The notes beneath the pieces are model-generated. The model searched no databases and was not told the origin of the DNA. It saw only the letters and a program-made list of their open reading frames with translations. From positions 4,774,001-4,838,000 of the forward strand of contig JAETXT010000007.1 of the NCBI GenBank assembly GCA_019188255.1: DNA of 64,000 nucleotides. The letters are read 5' to 3'. Shown here piece after piece: positions 1 to 9,905 of the stretch (the first letter of the stretch is position 1; each line of letters begins with the position of its first letter). The stretch comes from Verticillium longisporum. Lineage: Eukaryota > Ascomycota > Sordariomycetes > Glomerellales > Plectosphaerellaceae. The translations under genes and the position numbers were made by a program.

Positions 1-160
1 TCAGCCGACGGTTCGCCACTATAGGAGCATGCTCTATGTCGATGCTCCATCCATCGATGCCCCCGGGGACGCGATTCCAGACGAGTTCTTCCAGGACCTT
101 TTTGATGCAGTTATCAAGCCGCCCAAGCCCGAACAGGAACAACTCATCAAAGCAAAGGCA

Positions 161-1818
161 ATGGCCAACCGCGATCTTGGCCATCAACGTCTGCGTCAGC
201 ACAGTCTCCTTTGCCTTCCTGCACGATTGCAGCATTGTGAACAGCTTACCATAGTCGATGTGGATTGATTGCTGACATTTCTTGCTCATAGCTTCTTCCA
301 ACGCATCTCCTGCCGCGTCCCCCCCGCCGCAACGGGCCGCCGCGGTTCCCGCCCCCTTGGCTGCCGCGCCCAGTAAGTGACACTGGACAATCTGAGCGCG
401 ATCGCTCCTTCTGACTCGGGTTCTAGGCGCTGCTCCTAGTGCTTCCCCGGCCGCTCAGTCTTCGAGCGACCTCCGCAACATTGTTCGCCGCAAGTTGACT
501 GGCTACGTTGGATTCGCCAACCTGCCCAACCAATGGCACCGCAAGAGCGTCCGTAAGGGCTTCAACTTCAACGTGATGGTCGTTGGTATGTGGTTTTCAA
601 CCTCTGTGTAAATCGCTCAACTGACCTGGAACTTTCAGGTGAATCCGGACTTGGCAAGTCGACTCTCGTGAACACACTCTTCAACACCTCGCTCTACCCT
701 CCCAAGGAGCGCAAGGGACCCAGCCTCGACATTGTTCCCAAGACTGTCTCCATTCAGTCCATCAGCGCGGACATCGAAGAAGCTGGCGTTCGGCTGCGCC
801 TGACTGTTGTCGATACCCCTGGTTTCGGCGACTTCGTCAACAACGACGAGTCATGGCGCCCGATTGTCGACAACATCGAGCAGCGATACGACGCCTATCT
901 CGATGCTGAGAACAAGGTGAACCGCATGAACATCGTGGATAACCGCATCCATGCTTGTGTGTTCTTCATCCAGCCTACTGGCCACTCCCTGAAGCCTCTG
1001 GACATTGAAGTCATGCGCCGCCTGCACACCAAGGTCAACCTGATTCCCGTCATTGCCAAGTCTGACACCCTGACCGATGAGGAGATTGTCAGCTTCAAGG
1101 CTCGCGTAAGTTGCATATGCAATCCAGTTACATCGCTACTGAACTAACCGGCAACCAGATTCTCGCCGACATCAAGTACCACGGAATCCAGATCTTCGAG
1201 GGCCCGAGGTACGAACTCGACGACGAGGAGACCATTGCCGAGAACAATGAGATCATGTCCAAAGTTCCCTTCGCCGTGGTTGGTGCTGGTAACGAGATCA
1301 CCACCGCCGACGGTCGCAAGGTTCGTGGCCGTGCTTACCCCTGGGGTATCATCGAGGTCGACAACGAGGAGCACTGCGACTTTGTAAAGCTTCGCCAGAT
1401 GCTCATCCGCACCCACATGGAGGAACTCAAGGAGCACACGAACAACACCCTCTACGAGAACTACCGTACCGACAAGCTCATCGCCATGGGTGTGTCCCAG
1501 GATCCCAGCGTGTTCAAGGAGGTCAACCCCGCTGTCAAGCAGGAGGAGGAGCGTGCGCTGCACGAGCAGAAGCTCGCCAAGATGGAGGCCGAGATGAAGA
1601 TGGTCTTCCAGCAGAAGGTTACCGAAAAGGAGAGCAAGCTCAAGCAGAGCGAAGAGGAGCTCTACGCTCGCCACAGAGAGATGAAGGAGCAACTAGAACG
1701 CCAACGGATGGATCTCGAGGAGAAGAAGCAGAGGATCGAGAGCGGTCGTCCCATAGAGGGCAAGGAGACCAAGAAGAGGGAGGCTTCTCGCTCCGCTAAG
1801 GTGGTCAGCGCCCCTTAA
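161..1818 (+). CDS. CDC3: Septin, Cdc3/AspB class
   Basis: GTP-binding filament protein that assembles with other septins at the cell cortex, septa and hyphal tips. Five exons are proposed: 161-194, 292-372, 427-585, 639-1105 and 1159-1818 (466 aa). Visible motifs are the P-loop GESGLGKS, the switch region DTPGFGD and the specificity motif AKSD. The pre-domain segment [14 protein letters not shown] is typical of the Cdc3/AspB group. A Glu/Lys-rich coiled coil occupies roughly the last 100 residues, as in septins that pair through their C-termini. Exons 3 to 5 are firm. The Ala/Pro/Ser-rich exon 2 is well supported by phase. The first exon is the weak point: its donor (GTCAGC at 195) is non-canonical and GTCTGC at 189 also fits the phase. 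The frame is also open from the window edge to 268, so the true start may lie elsewhere. Confidence 0.9.
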
Positions 1819-2916
1819 CGTTGCGTTTTGCCTACTCGCTTCTTCCACGACCCCATGTTTGAGTACCCATGATGCCCATACACACAAAGCTCAATGCGCC
1901 TCTTTGTCAGATTCTATTCTTGTCTTTTCTTACCACCGCCCTTCTCTCGACCTCTTTTTTAATCACACTCTCGCAAGCTTTCCTTTAATCAACGGCGACC
2001 GTTCATCGTCATCCAAAAGTCTTTCCATGAAGCAGTCAAGCAGTGGGTTGATGCAGGCTACGAACGAAAAGACAAAACCCAGAAAATATTGCAGATTGCG
2101 GATCGAGCTTCTGCGAGGCTACGATCATGACGACTAGGAGTTCTTGGGACACTTTAACCAGCGACACCATTCTTGTCCTGCCCTTCGTGGCGGCGGGCGA
2201 AGCAAGAGACGCTGTGGAGAAGCAATAGCTGGACAGCAGAGGCGAACTGCCGTAGCAAGGGGTCGAGAACTTGTTCTTCTGACGGAACGGTTTCGCCACC
2301 CATCTCGGGCTTCTCTTAATATGACGGCACTCTCAATACCCCTGATACCTTTGGAGCCTTGTTTTATCTATTGCAGTTCCTATAGAGCTCCTGTCGTTGC
2401 GTAGGTGCTCGACAGCTTGCTTGCGACTGTTGTGTGTGTATTCTAGTCAGATAAGACTATAGAGGTGCGGAGGTGTGGAAGATGGCGATGGTTTTGGTCA
2501 GTCCGTTGTGCGTCTGACGAGAGCCGTCCTCCCGTTTCTTAGCATGTCATTTCTCTTGCAGGTATTCTACCTTACTTAGTTACTGGTTTCGTATGCGAAT
2601 TGAAGATGAGTTTTCTGAATTTGATCACCTTGACGATGACAAGTGCAACACGAATTGTCATGCATGGGCTCTTCGCTCAACACTACAGTGACCTGACCCC
2701 ACAACGCTAATCATGAATAAGGTGTTGATGATGATACATTGAGACTACATTTTGACCTTCTACATAGTTACTCCAATGTTGTACACGTCGTGATGGTTGC
2801 TGCACAGCCAGTACCCTGTCACGAGCCACGTGGACCGGTCCACATCCTCTCCCACGTATCAATAAGAACCGGCCTATATCGCTCAAGCTCTACTGAATGG
2901 AACGCTGAATCTCGTT
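1819..2916. other. Convergent intergenic region
   Basis: Lies between the 3' ends of the septin and uS4m genes and presumably holds both 3' UTRs. A few short open frames show no protein-like features. I see no RNA gene or repeat. Confidence 0.6.
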
Positions 2917-4767
2917 CTAACGCCTCCTGAGGTACCAGTTGAAGGCCAGCTGGTTCTGGTCGATGGGGAAGGGGGTGGGGACCTCGGCCTCGCCGGGGCG
3001 GGCGGCAGGGTGGCGGAGGTAGACGGCGGCGCAGAGGTGCTGATTGACCGGGGGGTAGGGGGGGATGAAGGCGAAGGGGGCGATGTAGCGGCGCGGCTGC
3101 CAGGGGGTGAGGTAGGGTTTCGTCTCGTCGACGGGGTTCTCGGCGTCCTCAGCGAGGAGGCGCGCGAGGGCGTCCTGCTCGGCCTTGGTGAGGGTCTGGA
3201 GCTCCTGCTCCCAGGTCTGGGGTGTGGGCTCAGCGGCGTCGGCGGCGGCGTCGGCCTCAGCCTTGGCCTGCTGGGCGTGGTCGAGGTTGAGGCCCTTGAG
3301 GATGGTGGCGAGCTGGGTCATGACCGAGTCGCGGGAGAGGTCGGCGTCCGGGTCGAGAGCCGCGGCGTTCTTGCCGAGGCGGGAGATGGCGCGCTTGGCC
3401 TCGGAGAGGAAGAGGCGGACGCGCTGCTTGTGCTTGGCGCTCATCTTGTCCTGGCCGTCCTTGAGGAGCGTCTTGGCGTCCTGGATGAGCTTCTTGAGCT
3501 GGCGCTTGTGCTGAGCGGCGCGCTCGTCCTCCGTCATGGGCTCTCCGTCCTCGCCGAGCATGCCGGCCGCGTCGGCGTCGGTGGCCGCAGCCTCGACGGC
3601 GGCTTCCGACTCTGCCTCGACAGCCGTCTCGCCTGTGGCCTGCTCTGAGGCCTCGGCCGAGGGCCCTCACCGCCGCCGCGGTCGCCGGCCTTGAGCTTGT
3701 CGGCGAGCTCCTGGCGCTTGGCGGCGCGCAGGGCAGCGTCCTTGGCCTCGGCGGCGGCTTCGCGCTCCTCGCGCTCCCGCAGGAGCTTGTCGAGACGCGC
3801 AATCTCTTGGGGGTTCTTGGGCTTGCCGGTGGCGTAGAGGACACGCTCGACATCGACCTGGAACATGTCGCCGGGGTTGAGGAGATAGCCTGGGGATCGC
3901 ATCTAAAAGTGAAAGAAAAAGTGTTAGATAATAAGAGCCTCCTGGATTGGTTTGGTACGAGAGCGAGAGAGAGATAGGGAGGAGAAAGAGAGGACTGCGC
4001 ACCAGTTGACCGTTGACCCTAACGGCGCCGTGGATGCAAAACTGTCTCGCCTGCAGTGTGCTGCTCGCAAACATGGCCCTGAAGATGGCAACCTCCAACC
4101 GCCTCTCCAGTGGTGCGTAGGTCATCTGCATATAGGGGGTCATCTGTTTGGCGACGTCGTTCGTCTTGATCCAGACATCGTCATATTCGATCACACGTTT
4201 GGCACCTACGTGGTGATAGGTATCGGGCCTCTCGCTGTTGGCCTCGTTTTCGAACATGCGGCGGCGGGCGTTCCATGATTTCGAGAACTGGTCTGCCGAG
4301 ACGGCGGGCCTGCGGTCGTTGGGATTGAGGTCCCTGCCGGAGCCGCGGCCGGCAGCCTGTTCAGAACCATCGTACCGGGCGAGGTAGGCAGGGTCGATGT
4401 CGACAGTGCCGAGGAGGCGACGAGAGAACATGCGCTCCCAGTCGCCCTCGCGCATGGTGCCGCCGTGATAACCACGGGTGAGAGACTTGGCTGCCCATTT
4501 TTGCTGGAAGAAGGTCCCTGATCGGCGGTTTCTCGAGAGCTGCATACGAGCTAGGTTGTACATGTTGAACTTATTCCATGACATGCGGACTCTCTATAAA
4601 AAGACTGCGTTAGTGGCGATCATGGCTGCTCAGATCAGAAGCACCAGCATGGGGAGTGATCAAGGGGGCGAGCGGGCAGCGAGAGAAGGTGCTCTGGGGC
4701 ATGCTCGGGACGGGTTGTCACGTACAGGCTTTTTCAAGCTGTAGAATCTGGGGCGTCGGGCTCTCAT
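2917..4767 (-). CDS. NAM9: Mitochondrial small-subunit ribosomal protein uS4m (Nam9-like)
   Basis: Component of the mitochondrial 37S ribosomal subunit that binds rRNA through an S4 domain. Three exons: 4767-4726 (14 residues, [14 protein letters not shown]), 4593-4003 and 3902-2917. The start is chosen because this mini-exon joins in phase to [10 protein letters not shown], as expected at the N-terminus of the family. The S4 RNA-binding motif ([15 protein letters not shown]) spans the second intron and continues as the conserved [15 protein letters not shown] charged helical extension and a C-terminal tail ending NWYLRRR follow. The reading frame breaks at about 3661-3666: one G/C is missing from the GGGCCC run, and restoring a base there rejoins the two halves into a 539-residue protein. 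Such an essential translation protein is unlikely to be dead, so I read the break as a sequence error. Confidence 0.88.
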
Positions 4768-5630
4768 GTTGGCGAAGTGGCCCTCGGGGCAGTGTCGATA
4801 TGCCTTGAGGTATGCTGGGCGTGCAGGCTACACTCGGAACCATGCGACGCGGCGTCCAAAAAAATGGTGATGGTCTGGCGTGCAGCACCCCCAAGACTCG
4901 TGGTCACGTGCGTCTCACCATCTGCCCCCGGCTGGTGAAGCTTGGGCCAGCAGCTACCACTGGGACGTCTTATGTCAGCTAACCGTGCTTGGGTTCCTCT
5001 TTCCCTGAGACAGGCTCGTAATTTTCTGTGACTCCACTTGCCCGCCTCAAGATGTGGGGCTTGTACATAGGTGCTGCAGGCGGTGTGGAGTTCTTGCTTG
5101 CGGCAGAATGGAAAGCTCCTGCTCTGCAGGCTGCCTGGCGCCTGCTGCATGCAGTTCAGCGCATCGCGCAAAAAAAAAAAAAAACTCCATCCAGACTCGA
5201 TTGGATCCAGTCTACCTTCTTCACCTACCTTCCTTAGGTACCTACTCCAATGAGCATTGCCAATTGACCCTGTCGAATCTTGGACAACTCTACAAACTGT
5301 TGCTCCGGCAAGCTTCGATCTATTGTACGTCTCTGTACTCACCCCATCGACGTGCATCCCAACCTCTTCACGCCGCTGCTGCTTTACCCCGCCACCATCC
5401 AAAGTCCCCTGTCGTTTTCCGTTGCTTCACCTACCTAGCACCCGCAACTTTTGCTTGGCCGGTTACTCACACTTTTTCTGCTGTCAGACACAACACACGC
5501 GACTTACCTTCGTGTGTCACCAACTACTTCTATCTCGGCGCCATTTCTCCCTTGACTAGAGTATTCATCTTCAATCACGTTGAAACTCAAAATTTACCGA
5601 ATTCGATCCTGAAATTGCACAACCACGACC
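4768..5630. other. Divergent promoter region of uS4m and La genes
   Basis: Shared upstream region of two genes transcribed apart, both concerned with RNA or translation. It contains a run of 15 A at 5170-5184. A pyrimidine-rich stretch (about 5300-5560) precedes the La start and is typical of fungal leaders of highly expressed genes. No gene is seen. Confidence 0.5.
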
Positions 5631-7009
5631 ATGAGCACCGTCGCTGAGCCTACCAAGGCTGACGAGGTCCCCAAGACCGACGAGGCTGTGCCTGCTGTCG
5701 AGACTCCCGCTGAGACCGCCCCTGTCGAGGCCGCGACCGAGAAGACCGACGAGACGGTTGCTGCCGCCGACAAGCCTGCTGAGACTGAGGCCGCCGAGGT
5801 TGCTACCGCGGCCACCGAGGAGCCCAAGATCATCAAGACCAGCGCCCAGCACGACCAGCGCGACAGCCGCAACAACAAGAAGTTCGATGCCTCTCTCCTG
5901 CCCGAGTCGGATGATCCCAACCAGATGCGTCGTCAGGTAAGCTTGGTTCCTGCCGGCGCGCGGCCACGTTTTCTAGGAAACCCCGACCGGTCCGCTAACT
6001 ACATGTCCAGGTCGAGTTTTACCTCAGCGATGCCAACCTCCCTTCAGATGAGCACCTCTGGAACCTCACTGGTGGTCCCGAGAACAAGCCCGTTGACGTC
6101 AAGCACATTCACAACTTCAAGCGCATGCGATGCTACCCTAACTACGCGACGCTTGTGAGCGCGCTCAAGGAGAGCAGCGTCCTCGAGGTTATCGGCGAGG
6201 AGGGCGAGGAGCAGGTCAAGCGCAAGGAGCCCTACAAACTCACCGTCGATAAGAACGACGTTACCAAGCGCGCTGTCTACGTCAAGGGTTTCGGTGACGA
6301 AACCCCCAAGACCCAGTTCGACCTCGAGGATTTCTTCACCGAGCACGGCGGCGATGTCGCGGCCGTCCGTCTCCGTCGCACGGATGAGAATCTTTTCAAG
6401 GGCTCTGTGTTTGTCGAGTTCAAGACCGAGGAGGGCGCCAAGGCCTTCCTGGCTATCGAGCCCAAGCCCAAGTACAACGGCCACGAGCTGAAGATCATGT
6501 CCAAGGGCGCCTATGTCGCCGAGAAGAGCGGCATGATTGCTCGCGGTGAGATGCAGCCCAGCACGTCGGCGAGGAAGTTCTGGGAGGGCAAGGGTGGCAA
6601 GTCCGGCAAGACGAACGGTCGCGGACGTGGCGGTCGCCCCAACGGCGGCGACAAGGACGACTGGAAGAGCCGCCGTGACCAGGACCAGAAGGGCGGCTTC
6701 CGTGGAGGCCGTGGCGGCAGGGGGCCGTGGCCGCGGTGGACGTGGCCGAGGTGGTGGTCGCGGTCGTGGAGGTTTCCAGGACCGCGGTGGCCGCGACAAC
6801 TCGCGCAACGATGAGCGCAACGCGTACGTACATCTCCTTGATATGTCTTGTCGAACTATTACTAACATGTCTCTTCCCACAGTGCTCAGCCCACGATCCA
6901 GGCCACCAACAGCGAGGGCAAGCCCGTCAATGACAACGGAAAGCGCGGGCGTGAGGAGAACGGCGAGTCTGGCGCCCCCCAGGCGAAGAAGGTCGACACG
7001 AAGGTCTAG
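5631..7009 (+). CDS. LHP1: La/Lhp1-type RNA chaperone with La motif, RRM and RGG tail
   Basis: Nuclear RNA-binding protein; the family binds the 3' oligo-U of RNA polymerase III transcripts and stabilises tRNA precursors. Three exons: 5631-5936, 6011-6823 and 6883-7009. An acidic, Ala/Glu/Thr-rich N-terminus is followed by the La motif (QVEFYLSDANLPSDEHLW, beginning across intron 1). An RRM comes next, with RNP2 AVYVKGFG and RNP1 KGSVFVEF, then an RGG-rich tail and a basic C-terminus (AKKVDTKV). The frame slips inside the RGG region at the five-G run 6720-6724. Removing one G restores continuous Arg/Gly repeats and the correct phase into exon 3, giving 414 residues. The family usually has La motif then RRM in this order, so the call is strong. 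The gene is divergent from uS4m. Confidence 0.88.
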
Positions 7010-7940
7010 ATGCTGCGAGGGCGCGGCGCATGATACCAGGGATGCTCTGTAGCATGGTTCTCGGCGTTTGGTAGGCTTTAGTTACGGGACTTGGTACGAT
7101 ATTTGGTACCAGCAGAAATCGGAAACTTGAGAAGCTTTTTTTTGGTCAAATCTCGCACACTGGCTGCCACCGCTAACCCCTGATTTGGTGAAGAAAAGAT
7201 GCCGCTGCTACACAACGCTCGATCTGAGGGACGGAGCGGCAGGAAATCTCCATCGGCGCGTCGACCGCGGCACCGAACGACGTTCTTTTCCCGGCCGACA
7301 TCGCAACAAAGACCACCTGACTCTCCTCCCTCTTGACCTGGCTGATTGAAGGCTACCGAGGCAGATGTCGACAGCACGCAGCCACAAGCATCCACCGCCC
7401 GTCTTCGTATCCATCAGCTTACGTACAGCACGGGCGAGAAACCGTGAATCCCAATGATCTTTTCTGAAGTAGTCCGCTGCTAGCATGCAGTGACGCCGAC
7501 TTATCCGTCCTCGGGCGTCCACCTGTTAAATCCGGGCCACCCCAAACACCCCGTCTGATCGGTATTGCAGTGCCTAGCGCCGCTCTACGGGGGACGGCAT
7601 CGGTGCTGCGGGCGATCGATCTGGACGCTCATCGACGTGTCATTGGGCGGAACGTTCACTGCTGGATGCCGCGATGGATTTTGGCTGTGGGGAAATTCCA
7701 GTGGCATAGATTTGTGAAGTGGGCTTTGGGAGGTCGAGATTTCCTCTCTTACTTAAGAAGCATGCTTCTTTCCCTGTTTACTGTCTGTGTTTTCCGTCTG
7801 GTCTTTGACATGTATTGCTTGATCAAAGAAGTACACCGTCTTCCTGACTCTGTTGTCTGGCGGGTTCAATAGACGCCCTCTGATTACGAGGTGAACACCA
7901 CGAAACTTGCCTTGCAACTGAGTTGCTTTACTTGAAGGCC
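7010..7940. other. Intergenic region
   Basis: La 3' end and promoter of the MFS gene. Open frames here look random in composition. No repeat or RNA gene is seen. Confidence 0.5.
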
Positions 7941-9761
7941 ATGCCAGATCTGAACACATACCAAAATGTGAAAGGCAGCCCAAGAGAGACTGGAGAGCCT
8001 CCGCTCGAGACGTTGAGGCATCATCTCGAGCGGGCCATACGGCCGGTAATCGATACCCGGGCCAACGAGGAGAAGGCAGCCACACCACGGCACTCGAGCT
8101 CGGGCTCTGACAGTAACAATAGCTCGCCGGCCAGAATTATACCAGAACCGCGCAGCAGCAGGCGCAGCAGCAGACGCAGCAGCAGACCTGTATCTACGCT
8201 ATCACGGACAATTTCGGAGGTCCGTGACGGTATCGAAAGCAGGCGGGATCTGGAACTCTGTGGCCCGCATGATGGTGAAGCAAAGACAGAAGAAGAACAG
8301 GGCGAGAGAGATCCGAACCTGGTAGCGTGGGACCGACCGTATGATGCGGATAACCCGAAGCAATGGTCAAAGCATCGAAAATGGGCCGCTGTTTTGTGTG
8401 GTGAGTGTGTCTTGGCGTATTCGGTCTTGATGTGACTGACGATCCGCAGTCTCCTGTTTTACGTTCTTATCCCCCGTCTCTTCATCAATGGTTGCTCCGG
8501 CCTTGAAGAGCATAGGTCATGACTTGGATATGTCCAGCTCCACGGAGCAGGCCTTAACAATGTCCATCTTCGTCCTCGCTTACGCTCTCGGCCCCCTCGC
8601 ATGGGGCCCTCTTTCGGAACTCTACGGTCGCATCATTGTCCTGCAACTGACAAATCTCTTCTACATGTTCTTTAACCTGGGCTGTGGCCTGGCCCAGACC
8701 AAGGGCCAGATGATTGCGTTCCGCTTCCTGGCCGGACTCGGCGGCTCCGCTCCCCTGGCCATTGGCGGCGGCGTCCTCAGCGATCTCTTCACAGCCGAGG
8801 AGCGCGGTCGCGCCATGGGCATGTACTCGCTGACGCCGCTCCTCGGTCCGGCCCTCGGTCCCATCGCCGGCGGCTACGTCACGCAGGAGACCACATGGCG
8901 CCGGATCTTCTACAGCACGACCATCCTCACAGCCACCATCCAGGCCGTCGGCTTCTTCGTGCTCCAGGAGACTTTCACGCCCGTCCTCCTCGCGCGCCGC
9001 AGGGCCCGCCTCATCCAGCAAACGGGCAACGAGGCCCTCCACACCGAGTTTGACCACCCCGACCGCACCGCACGCGCCACCCTCGCCACGGCCCTGACGC
9101 GGCCCTTCCGCCTGCTCGCGACGCAGCTCATCATCCAGTGCCTGGCCCTCTACATGATGTACCTCTACGGGCTCATGTACCTCGTGCTCTCGACGTTCCC
9201 GGCCCTCTGGGAGGACGTTTACCGTCAGCCCGTCGGCCGCGCGGGGCTCAACTACCTCTCGCTCGGCATCGGCTTCTTCCTCGGCGCCCAGCTGTGCGCG
9301 CCGCTGCAGGGCCGCGTCTACGCCCTGCTCAAGCGCCGCCGCGGCGTCGGCCGCCCCGAGTTCCGCGTGCCCATGATGGTGCCCGGCGCCGTGCTCGTGC
9401 CGGCCGGCCTGCTCGTGTACGGGTGGACGGCCGAGGCGCGCACGCACTGGCTGGGCCCCAACGCCGGCGCCGGCCTGTTCGCCATGGGCACCATCATCGG
9501 GTTCCAGTGCGTGCAGGGGTTCCTCGTCGACTCGTACGCGCGGTATGCGGCGAGTGCCGTCGGCGCGGCGACTGTGCTCCGGAGCCTGGCGGGGTTTGGC
9601 TTCCCGCTGTTCGGACCGGACGTCTACGCGAGCTTGGGGTACGGGTGGGGAATACGGTGCTGGCGGGCGTGGGTGTTGTTATCGGGTGGCCTGGCCCGTG
9701 GCTGCTGTGGAGGTTTGGCGAAGGGTTGAGGAAGAAGAGCCCTTGTGCAGCTGGGGCGTGA
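7941..9761 (+). CDS. MFS transporter, DHA1 drug/polyamine-type
   Basis: Proton-coupled exporter of the plasma membrane; the DHA1 group moves drugs, polyamines or secondary metabolites out of the cell. Two exons, 7941-8400 and 8450-9761, with the splice falling in LCVSCFTF of the first helix. ATG 7941 is used because the open frame upstream has only non-ATG starts. A cytosolic N-tail of about 145 residues rich in Ser and Arg (RRSSRRSSR) comes first. It is followed by the NPKQWSKHRKW lead-in, about twelve hydrophobic segments, the motif GPLSELYGRR-like loop (here GRI) and a motif C-like stretch GPALGPIAGGYV. The frame breaks at the four-G run 9647-9650. One added G converts a scrambled end into the expected GYGWGNTVLA and LLWRFGEGLR C-terminus, giving 590 aa. 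It is convergent with the lyase gene. The substrate is unknown. Confidence 0.87.
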
Positions 9762-9905
9762 CTATGAGAGTTGCTAGGAACAGGGCTATTGTCACTTGAA
9801 CTAGAAGAATACAGGTCTTGGAATGGGCCCCTTTTCGCCGGCTTCTATGCTGCACTGCTGGGATGATGACCACGATGTGCTCGCTTTGCCTGCGCTAATC
9901 ACATC

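Noticed and set aside
29..268. Open frame at the window's left edge as a separate gene
   Set aside because: It is open from the edge but overlaps the probable first exon of the septin and has no recognisable motif. It may be leader sequence or part of the first exon.
3010..3648. 212-codon frame antisense to uS4m
   Set aside because: Low-complexity Gly/Val/Leu product typical of the reverse strand of a GC-rich gene.
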